DNA of 11,694 bases, taken from assembly GCA_937924555.1 (NCBI GenBank), contig CALDSN010000048.1:1-11694 (forward strand). The letters run 5' to 3'. The first letter of the stretch is position 1; the number at the start of each line of letters is the position of its first letter. Below the pieces are notes generated by a model that was not told the origin of the DNA, made no database searches, and saw only the letters and a list, made by a program, of their open reading frames with translations. Of the stretch, positions 1 to 6,348 are shown piece by piece. A program made the translations under genes and the position numbers. The DNA is from an uncultured bacterium. Its GTDB lineage: Bacteria; Cloacimonadota; Cloacimonadia; Cloacimonadales; Cloacimonadaceae.

Positions 1-1
1 T

Positions 2-181
2 GCCTTTGTGGAACTAACCGAGACTAAGAGCGGTAAACGGATGTATAGCACGGATGTAACCGCCATAAAAAGCACGGGAGCAAGCAAAGAACAAGCTCTG
101 CGAAACAGTGAATATAACGGGATTAGAGAAATCTGCGATATGGTGTTGTTTTCGGTGGTGGAGCAAAACATCATGAAATGA
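2..181 (+). CDS. C-terminal fragment of an unidentified protein, cut by the left edge
   Basis: A frame open from the first complete codon to a TGA at 179-181 gives 59 residues with no start in view, so this would be the tail of a gene beginning outside the window. The tail reads as a beta-strand-like stretch (AFVELTETKSGKRMYSTDV), then a G-A-S-K-E-Q-A turn and an amphipathic helix. That layout resembles the ends of small periplasmic or lipoprotein domains of the LPP20/LpoB kind, where a strand carrying 'TGK' is followed by 'GxSxxxAxxxA'. This resemblance is from memory and weak. An antisense frame is also open here (14-217), so the reading is not certain. The plus-strand pattern is more protein-like, and it runs in the same direction as the next four genes. 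Confidence 0.45.
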   Translation, partial: AFVELTETKSGKRMYSTDVTAIKSTGASKEQALRNSEYNGIREICDMVLFSVVEQNIMK

Positions 182-304
182 GAGGATTGAGCTCTTGCAT
201 TTCTTTGAAAAAAGCACAGTTCAACAGATAAAGTCTGTCTCTATCAAGATAATTAACAGGGATTGCATATAGTGATGAACGGTTATCGCAAATTCGCCCT
301 TGCC

Positions 305-418
305 TCAGAGCATAAATACCGTAATATATCCAGCAAGCACAATAGTGTTTATAGCATAATGGATGTCGCTACATATCAGTTGCCAGTTAAGGAACAGAGC
401 CGCTATATCATGCTCTGA
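305..418. repeat. 9-bp perfect inverted repeat spanning about 100 bp
   Basis: TCAGAGCAT at 305-313 is exactly complementary to ATGCTCTGA at 410-418, with 96 bases between. Pairing can continue inward in part (315-317 with 406-408). It could close a long structured leader, or mark the ends of a tiny element, but no target duplication flanks it. A repeat of this length can arise by chance in a region this size. Confidence 0.25.
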
Positions 419-419
419 A

Positions 420-438
420 GTGCATTGCACAACGCAAT
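420..438. promoter_or_regulatory. Small palindromic block, possible operator or leader hairpin
   Basis: GTGCA/TGCAC (420-424 and 426-430) forms a palindrome with a one-base centre. It overlaps a second inverted repeat, ATTGC-ACAAC-GCAAT (424-438). The two are mutually exclusive foldings. The block ends 26 bases before the kinase start, where an operator or a 5' leader hairpin would sit. Functional assignment is inference only. Confidence 0.25.
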
Positions 439-464
439 TAAAACGCTAAGTTGGTGAGGAATGG

Positions 465-3272
465 ATGAATAGTGTTGTCAAGAAGCTATGGAAACCAGTG
501 GAAACATTGATTTTGATGGTTAGCTTGATAACAGTTTGGGGCATGGTAAACTGGTTGAACAGCACATGGCTTTCCATAACAGACAACATACGCTTATTGC
601 CGATGGCACCATCCACAGCAGTGATAATACTAATCCTGTGCACCGATGTAGTGTTATCTAAAATATACAAACAAAAGGGCAAGTACAAAACGGGGATTCA
701 TGGAAGCCTGGGTCTGGTGTCCCTATACTCGCTATTTATTGTTCTATTCTATGTCCTGCGAGATGGCATACCCTATCTAGAACGTTTATGGGGTGGTTTT
801 CAGTTCCTGAACGGTGTGCCGATGGGAGTTATTTCTCCACATACGGCATCCGTCGCATTGCTTACCTGCTTGGCGATATGGGGGAGTCTGAATGTGATGA
901 AGCCCCGTAGGCTGTGGAGGTATCTGGGGTTAAGCTTCGCTATTCTGAACACATTGTTTTGTCTCACCATGGTTATGAGTTACAATGCCGGGATGCCTCT
1001 CTTTGTGAAGGGAACCACACCTCCCATGGCTTTCTTGACCTCTATCGCCATGTTATTGCTAAACTATGCGATTGTGGGGATGTATGGCAGAAGTGGTTGG
1101 ATGGTGGGCATTTTATCATCACCCGAAAAGGATGAGGAAGATAAAAATGCAACTCTAAGGAATAGTACCGCATATGCCTTTATGATACTATCCATCCTCA
1201 TTACTGTGAGCGGTCAATTTTTCCTTAAACAAGCGTACAATACCGTTAAACAAAACGCATACCATGAACTTAGCTCCATGAGCAAACTGAAGAATGACCA
1301 GATTAGGCAATGGTATAGTGATAGAATTGCGGATGCCACAGTTATTCAAAACAATAAGTTTGCATCGCAAATGGCAGTTTCGGCGTTGCATGGTAATAGT
1401 TCACCTGCATTGAGGGCTGCCCTTATCAGTTGGATGCGAAACAGGTTTGTGAATTATAAGTACAATAGCATCATTTTGTTCGATAGACTGGGCAATCAGG
1501 TTGTTGGCGTTCCAGAAAATAATGCAGTTCAGATCAATACTAGGGAACGGAACTTTTACAAGTGTATCATCAGCAGGCAAATCATGATTGAAGACCTGCA
1601 CGAAAAAACCAATTGTCTCTTGCTGCATGAAGAACCAATATTGATGGGAATATGGATACCTATCATGTTATCGGATAGTACCGTTGAAGGTGTGTGGCTG
1701 GTTCAATTGAATCCGGAGGATACTCTATATCCCATTCTCAGGACTTGGCCTACTTTCAACAAGAGCGGAGAAACACTTCTGGTTAGGCGGGAAGCAAATG
1801 ATGTAGTGTATCTGAACCCCTTAAGGTTTCACAAGGATGCGGCTTGTAAGCTTAGGCTGAACTTGGATAAGTACTATGTTCTGCCGGAAGCGATGGCAAT
1901 GAAAGGCAAAAAGGGTGTTGTGGAGGGGATGGACTATCGCAGTATGGCGGTGTTAGCTGCGGCGGATTCAGTTAAAGGTACTCCTTGGTACTCTGTGGTA
2001 AAAATGGATAGGGTTGAGATATACCGCGTATTGTATGTGAAGGTATGGACAGTGTGGGCTTTCACGATACTATCCATCATTGTTGTAGCTCTTTGTTTCG
2101 GCATTTGGAACAGCATGCGAGAGAAGAAGATAAGTGCCATGGTTCTTAAGAGTGAAGCCTTGATGCGTGGGCTGTTTGATAATATGACAAGCGGAGCTGC
2201 GATATACGAAGTGTTAAATGATGGTTCCAAAGGGTCTGATTATGTAGTTAAAAGCTTCAACAATGCAGCCTTGCTTATTGAACATAAAACCCTTGAGGAA
2301 GTGGTGGGTAAATCGTTGTTTGATCTACGCCCTCGCATCGATGATTACGGGTTAATCCCGGTTTTTAAGAAAGTATGGGAAACAGGTGAGGCAGCCCATT
2401 TTCCCGCCCAGGTTTATCAAGATGACCAATACTACAATTGGTATGAGAACACTGTGTTTAAGCTGCCCACAGGTGAGATTGTGGCAATATACTCTGATGT
2501 TACCGAAAGAATGAAAGCAGAACAAGAACTTAAGAGCCTGAACGAAGGATTGGAGCAGCGTGTTATTGAGCGCACAGAACAACTAAGCGTTGCCTACAGG
2601 GAGTTAGAGGCATTTTCTTATTCGGTTTCGCATGACTTACGCGCTCCTTTAAGAGTGATTGATGGTTGGGCGACAATATTGAAGGAAGAGCAATCCGCTA
2701 ATCTAGATGAACAGGGTTTACAGAGTTTGGATACCATCTGCTCAGAAACAAAACGTATGAGTAATCTGATAGACGATTTGCTTAACCTGGCAAAGATAAA
2801 CCGCGTGGATATAAAACCCCAGCCTACAGATCTCAGCAAGATTGCGCTATCGGTAGTTAACCGCATCAGGCATCAATATCCTGATAAAGAAGTGGAGGTG
2901 ATCATTCAGCCAAATCTGCTGGATAATTGCGATCCCAGCCTGATGGAAATAGCACTCACGAATTTATTCAGTAACGCGTTCAAGTTCACATCCATCAGCT
3001 ATCACCCTCGAGTGGAGTTCGGAAAGCTGAGCTTGGAAGGCAGAGATGTGTATTATGTTAAGGATAACGGTGTGGGCTTTAACATGAACTACAGTGAGAT
3101 GCTTTTTGGTACTTTCAAAAGACTTCATAAATCTGAGGAATTCCCCGGAACGGGTATTGGCTTGGCGATTGTGAAGCGGATTATCAATCGGCATGGTGGG
3201 CAGATTTGGGCAAACTCCGAAATCAATAAATGGGCAATCTTCTATTACACTCTCAACGAGGATATCCGATAG
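465..3272 (+). CDS. Membrane sensor histidine kinase (7TM + Cache-like + PAS + HisKA + HATPase_c)
   Basis: A 935-residue hybrid-topology sensor that would autophosphorylate on His723 and pass the phosphate to an unseen response regulator. Residues 12-255 contain about seven membrane helices. Residues 258-515 form an extracytoplasmic Cache-like sensing domain, with the typical 'GETLLVRR' (435-442) and a closing 'TPWYSVVKMDRVE' (506-518). A last helix lies at about 524-547. A PAS domain (about 565-682) ends in the usual 'SDVTERMKAEQEL', followed by a short coiled linker. The H-box is YSVSHDLRAPLR (719-730). The ATPase has the N-box LTNLFSNAFKFT (831-842), DNGVG (867-871), FGTFKRLH (881-888) and GTGIGLA (895-901). 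All catalytic motifs look intact. There is no receiver domain and no adjacent regulator gene. The start at 465 follows GGTGAGGA (453-460); another ATG at 461 is out of frame and stops after three codons. The ligand cannot be read from sequence. Confidence 0.93.
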   Translation: MNSVVKKLWKPVETLILMVSLITVWGMVNWLNSTWLSITDNIRLLPMAPSTAVIILILCTDVVLSKIYKQKGKYKTGIHGSLGLVSLYSLFIVLFYVLRDGIPYLERLWGGFQFLNGVPMGVISPHTASVALLTCLAIWGSLNVMKPRRLWRYLGLSFAILNTLFCLTMVMSYNAGMPLFVKGTTPPMAFLTSIAMLLLNYAIVGMYGRSGWMVGILSSPEKDEEDKNATLRNSTAYAFMILSILITVSGQFFLKQAYNTVKQNAYHELSSMSKLKNDQIRQWYSDRIADATVIQNNKFASQMAVSALHGNSSPALRAALISWMRNRFVNYKYNSIILFDRLGNQVVGVPENNAVQINTRERNFYKCIISRQIMIEDLHEKTNCLLLHEEPILMGIWIPIMLSDSTVEGVWLVQLNPEDTLYPILRTWPTFNKSGETLLVRREANDVVYLNPLRFHKDAACKLRLNLDKYYVLPEAMAMKGKKGVVEGMDYRSMAVLAAADSVKGTPWYSVVKMDRVEIYRVLYVKVWTVWAFTILSIIVVALCFGIWNSMREKKISAMVLKSEALMRGLFDNMTSGAAIYEVLNDGSKGSDYVVKSFNNAALLIEHKTLEEVVGKSLFDLRPRIDDYGLIPVFKKVWETGEAAHFPAQVYQDDQYYNWYENTVFKLPTGEIVAIYSDVTERMKAEQELKSLNEGLEQRVIERTEQLSVAYRELEAFSYSVSHDLRAPLRVIDGWATILKEEQSANLDEQGLQSLDTICSETKRMSNLIDDLLNLAKINRVDIKPQPTDLSKIALSVVNRIRHQYPDKEVEVIIQPNLLDNCDPSLMEIALTNLFSNAFKFTSISYHPRVEFGKLSLEGRDVYYVKDNGVGFNMNYSEMLFGTFKRLHKSEEFPGTGIGLAIVKRIINRHGGQIWANSEINKWAIFYYTLNEDIR

Positions 3273-3313
3273 TATAGTATTCTGGCGTTCAGCTCTGCTT
3301 TGCTATAACAAAA

Positions 3314-3340
3314 GGCTTGACTTTTTGCTTAAAGTGTAAT
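3314..3340 (+). promoter_or_regulatory. Possible promoter element before the asparagine synthetase gene
   Basis: GGCTTGACT carries a -35-like TTGACT (3317-3322). The nearest -10-like hexamer, TGTAAT (3335-3340), lies only 12 bases on, shorter than the usual 16-18, so this is a weak candidate. The same octamer GGCTTGAC recurs before the barrel gene at 6286-6293. Transcription of the synthetase could also continue from the kinase, 94 bases upstream. Confidence 0.25.
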
Positions 3341-3366
3341 CCATGCTCAGAGAATAAGGAGAAGTA

Positions 3367-5334
3367 ATGTGCGGAATTTCCGGAATACTAAATCTGAATA
3401 AAGCAGCCATTGATGTTGCTCTGTTAAGTGAAATGACCTACAAAGTGCGGCATAGAGGACCAGATGATGAGGGCTATCTTTTAGCAGGTGGTTCCATAGA
3501 TGGTATCAGAAGCTTTTCCGGAGCTGATTCTATACCTCCGATTAAGACGAAATATCCCCAACTTGAACTTGACGCCAAGCCAATATTGGGGATGGGATTT
3601 CGACGTTTGAGCATTCTTGATGTGCATGAAAGCGGGCATCAACCTATGCTGGATGAGAGTTTGGGGATTGCCCTAAGCTTCAATGGTGAGATATATAACT
3701 ACCTAGAGTTACGCAATGAGCTTATTTCCCATGGATATAGTTTTTTCAGCCAATCGGATACCGAAGTGATTATAAAGGCATACCATGCTTGGGGAGATGA
3801 ATGTGTAACCCGCTTCAATGGAATGTGGGCTTTTGCCTTGTGGGATGCCAAGCAGCAGCGCTTGTTTTGCAGCAGAGATAGGTATGGCGTAAAGCCATTC
3901 TATTATTGCATACATGCTTCACAGCTATTTTGGGGAAGTGAAATAAAACAGCTTCTTTCAGCCCCCATCGACAAAAGCTTAAATAAGGCTATGATCTGGC
4001 GTAGCTTGAAGATAAACTCTATGCTGGTGTATGATGATGATACCTATTGGCAACACATCCACAGTCTTCAACCCGGACACAACCTAAGCGTGGTGAATGG
4101 TGCTGTGGAGATAAGAGAGTATTACCACTTGGATATTGATAGCTTCGAAACATCCTCTCTGTCTTTCAAGAAAGCGGTGACAAAGTATCAAGAGCTATTT
4201 TTAGATTCCATTGCTTTGCAGCTTCGTAGTGACGTTCCTGTTGGAGCAACCCTCTCTGGGGGCATGGATTCATCTGCAATAGTCTGCTCTGCGGTGCGCA
4301 AGCTTGCCGAACCGATGCAAACATTTTCCTCTTTTTACGATTCCACCCCGGCTCTTGATGAGCGTAAATGGATTAGTAAGATAGCACAGCATACGGGATG
4401 CATTTCGCATCTGGTAAGTCCCCATGCTTCAGATGCCATGGCTTGGTGGGAGAAAGCTACGTACCTAAACGATATGCCTATTGCGGCAGGCTTTGTTTCC
4501 CAATTTGCGGTGATGCAGCAAGCTCATGAAAGTGGAATTAAAGTGCTTATGAGCGGTCAAGGCTCGGATGAGCTTAGTGCCGGTTACCGCCATGCTTCCT
4601 ACCGTTATTTTGCCGATTTGCTAAGGGATGTGAAGCTCGGTAAACTGCATAGGCAGCTTCATGCCTACTTACCCAAGAACAAGGCAAAAGAAAGCCTTGC
4701 TATGTTGGGGAAAATAGGTTTGTCCGCCCTGCTCCCTGAATCTGCATTATATAAGCTGGAGTTCAACTTCCTCCGTTTTGATCCTTTCGATGCTTCATTC
4801 ACCCGGCAAGCCAAGAAAGAATCGGATGAGCATATCTTGAAACACATTGCAGATATAAAAAGCTCTCGTTTGTCTAACTTTCTTTACAATATGATGCGCA
4901 ACACTTCAATCCGCACCTTGCTGCATTTCGAGGATAGAATATCCATGGGTAATTCTGTGGAAAGTAGGGTTCCTTTTCTTGACCACAGATTGGTGGATTT
5001 CGTATTCACCCTTCCCTCCAGCTACAAGATAAAACCCCCTTACACGAAATATATCCACCGCCAGGCGATGAAGCCGCTTATCCCTGTCGCGATATATGAA
5101 CGAAAGGACAAGGGAATCTTTTCCTCACCCTTCTATCAGGATTGGATGAAAGGTGAAATGCGCAATTTCCTCTCTGACATCCTGAATAGTATTGAATTCA
5201 GACAGCGTGGTATCTGGAACCTTCCTCGCATCCATAAACAGTGGCACAGTTATCTTGCCGGCAATAACCAAGCTGCTGAAATGCTATATCAAAGCATCGC
5301 TTTGGAACTTTGGTTCCGTAGTTATCCCAATTAG
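3367..5334 (+). CDS. asnB: Asparagine synthetase, glutamine-hydrolysing (AsnB type)
   Basis: Cytoplasmic enzyme that makes asparagine from aspartate, ATP and glutamine, or a family member that amidates another carboxylate. The 655-residue protein begins MCGISGI, leaving the N-terminal nucleophile Cys2 after Met removal. The class II glutaminase domain (about 2-200) keeps RRLSI (79-83), SFNGEIYN (104-111) and SDTEVI (130-135). The synthetase domain has the PP-loop SGGMDSS (297-303; Leu is commoner at the Met position), GQGSDEL (397-403) and the late block SVESRVPFLDHRLVDF (530-545). Relative to standard AsnB there is an extra stretch of about 35 residues at 40-74, between the HRGPDDEGY block and GFRRLSI. 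An RBS, AAGGAGAAG (3356-3364), precedes the ATG. The next gene starts 8 bases after the stop. Members of this family in envelope loci may act on cell-surface substrates, so true AsnB activity is likely but not certain. Confidence 0.92.
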   Translation: MCGISGILNLNKAAIDVALLSEMTYKVRHRGPDDEGYLLAGGSIDGIRSFSGADSIPPIKTKYPQLELDAKPILGMGFRRLSILDVHESGHQPMLDESLGIALSFNGEIYNYLELRNELISHGYSFFSQSDTEVIIKAYHAWGDECVTRFNGMWAFALWDAKQQRLFCSRDRYGVKPFYYCIHASQLFWGSEIKQLLSAPIDKSLNKAMIWRSLKINSMLVYDDDTYWQHIHSLQPGHNLSVVNGAVEIREYYHLDIDSFETSSLSFKKAVTKYQELFLDSIALQLRSDVPVGATLSGGMDSSAIVCSAVRKLAEPMQTFSSFYDSTPALDERKWISKIAQHTGCISHLVSPHASDAMAWWEKATYLNDMPIAAGFVSQFAVMQQAHESGIKVLMSGQGSDELSAGYRHASYRYFADLLRDVKLGKLHRQLHAYLPKNKAKESLAMLGKIGLSALLPESALYKLEFNFLRFDPFDASFTRQAKKESDEHILKHIADIKSSRLSNFLYNMMRNTSIRTLLHFEDRISMGNSVESRVPFLDHRLVDFVFTLPSSYKIKPPYTKYIHRQAMKPLIPVAIYERKDKGIFSSPFYQDWMKGEMRNFLSDILNSIEFRQRGIWNLPRIHKQWHSYLAGNNQAAEMLYQSIALELWFRSYPN

Positions 5335-5342
5335 GAGAATTT

Positions 5343-6230
5343 ATGACAAAGATGATAAAGCTCTGTGTATCGGTTCTTTTACTGTTCCTGCTAAGCTCAT
5401 GCAGATTATTCATCAAACCAAGCCTGGAAAGAGTGCAGGATATTAAAATCGTGAGTATCAACCCGGATAAGAGTGTGGTAAACCTAAGCTTGATTGTTCA
5501 TAACCCCAACAAATATAAGATCAAACTGAGTAAGCTGGATCTGGATATCCTTAACAAGGATAGAGCCAGAGTGGGTACTGCTGCTTTGGCTAAAGCGGTG
5601 GAGATACCCAAGAAAGCTTCGGTTAACCTCGATTTCAAGGTGGAGTTGGATACTCGTCCCGTGGTTAAAATGGTTAGCAGTATCGACCAGAAAGTGCAGT
5701 TTTTCATTGTGGGCAAGGGGCAAGGCAAGGCAATGAGCTTGGGACGTTCCTTTAGCTTCGATGAACCCTATGCGCTTGACCTGAGAGAGCATCTGGAAGC
5801 TTTGCTCACAAAGTTCAGTGCTTCCGGGCAGAGCTTGTTCAAAATCCAACGCACAAGTGTGGAGAAGATTGGCTTGGGCGAAACCGAGATCCATGTGAAC
5901 TTCCTAATCCTTAACCCATATGGCTTCAGCTTTAACTTCAAAGGCTTCCCCGCTGAGATATTCATCAAGGATAAAGTGGTGGGCAGAGGTAACCTGCAAA
6001 CACAACTACGCTTTGATGAGAGCATCTACTCCAAGGAAGGAGTGATGATCTTCAAGCTAAGCAACTTCAAATCTGTGCTGGGTGCCTTAGGTTCGGTCTT
6101 CAAGGGTGAAATGGATTACACCGTTAAAGGCAAGGTTATGATTGATGCCTTGGGTATGGATATTGAGCGTCCTTATACCTATAAGGGAAGCATTCCTCTA
6201 AATATGTGGGAACTGCTTCTAAACCAATAA
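5343..6230 (+). CDS. Lipoprotein with two LEA type 2 (WHy-like) domains
   Basis: A 295-residue exported lipoprotein. A short charged N-terminus and hydrophobic run lead to the lipobox LSSC, so Cys20 would be lipidated and the protein anchored on the periplasmic face of a membrane. Two LEA2-like units follow. The first has VHNPNKYKIKLSKLDLDI (52-69). The second has LILNPYGFSFNFKG (188-201) and continues to a strand-rich end. Each shows the hallmark 'NP' followed by an alternating hydrophobic pattern and a later small-residue/charged strand. In bacteria this fold occurs in envelope proteins of mostly unknown role. Its ribosome binding site AGGAGA (5333-5338) overlaps the synthetase stop codon, so the two are almost certainly co-translated from one message. 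No catalytic residues are evident, so a binding or structural role is likelier than an enzymatic one. Confidence 0.82.
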   Translation: MTKMIKLCVSVLLLFLLSSCRLFIKPSLERVQDIKIVSINPDKSVVNLSLIVHNPNKYKIKLSKLDLDILNKDRARVGTAALAKAVEIPKKASVNLDFKVELDTRPVVKMVSSIDQKVQFFIVGKGQGKAMSLGRSFSFDEPYALDLREHLEALLTKFSASGQSLFKIQRTSVEKIGLGETEIHVNFLILNPYGFSFNFKGFPAEIFIKDKVVGRGNLQTQLRFDESIYSKEGVMIFKLSNFKSVLGALGSVFKGEMDYTVKGKVMIDALGMDIERPYTYKGSIPLNMWELLLNQ

Positions 6231-6285
6231 AAGTGTCGGAAATGGCGAGGTATTCAAGTATTCAGGAATCAGAGCTGGCAGAAAT

Positions 6286-6317
6286 GGCTTGACACAATCC
6301 AAATTATTGCTGATTGT
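6286..6317 (+). promoter_or_regulatory. Likely promoter of the beta-barrel gene
   Basis: A perfect -35 hexamer TTGACA (6289-6294) sits 54 bases before the chosen start. The best -10 candidates are weak: TGATTG (6311-6316, spacing 16, preceded by an extended-type TGC) or GATTGT (6312-6317, spacing 17). An 8-bp direct repeat GAAATGGC (6239-6246 and 6281-6288) ends immediately before the hexamer and might be a regulator site. Confidence 0.45.
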
Positions 6318-6335
6318 GCCAACAGTCCTTAAACA

Positions 6336-6342
6336 AGGAGAA
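6336..6342 (+). promoter_or_regulatory. Ribosome binding site that fixes the barrel gene start
   Basis: AAGGAGAAA-type sequence (core AAGGAG at 6335-6340) lies 8 bases before the ATG at 6349. The product then begins with a clean signal peptide. A longer reading from TTG at 6289 would add 20 residues ahead of that signal and would use the -35 hexamer as a start codon, so it is disfavoured. Confidence 0.75.
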
Positions 6343-6348
6343 ACGAAG

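Larger units (their letters stand above)
182..464. other. Non-coding gap upstream of the histidine kinase
   Basis: This 283-bp stretch holds no convincing gene. A possible weak promoter is TTGAAA (205-210) with GATAAA (227-232) at 16-bp spacing. Isolated TATAAT-like hexamers occur at 268-273 (TATAGT) and 355-360 (CATAAT), but neither has a good -35 partner. The gap also contains a 9-bp inverted repeat and a small palindromic block just before the kinase, listed separately. No terminator with a T-run is visible after the upstream gene tail. Confidence 0.5.

Noticed and set aside
275..418. A 47-residue plus-strand open frame in the gap before the kinase
   Set aside because: No ribosome binding site at useful distance, no recognisable composition or motif, and its end coincides with an inverted-repeat arm. 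Chance is the simplest explanation.
1934..2230. Antisense open frames within the kinase gene (this and several others)
   Set aside because: They lie opposite well-supported kinase domains and show no domain features or ribosome sites.
3314..3328. Possible sigma-54 promoter (GG ... GC elements) before the synthetase
   Set aside because: Eleven bases separate the GG and GC pairs where the sigma-54 pattern requires ten, and the surrounding bases match poorly.
5484..5894. A 136-codon antisense open frame across the LEA2 gene
   Set aside because: The plus strand encodes a protein with lipobox, LEA2 motifs and a proper ribosome site. The antisense product has no recognisable domain and no convincing start context.
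6289..6348. Upstream TTG start for the barrel gene
   Set aside because: It would put 20 residues before a standard signal peptide, has no ribosome site, and the TTG is part of a consensus -35 hexamer.
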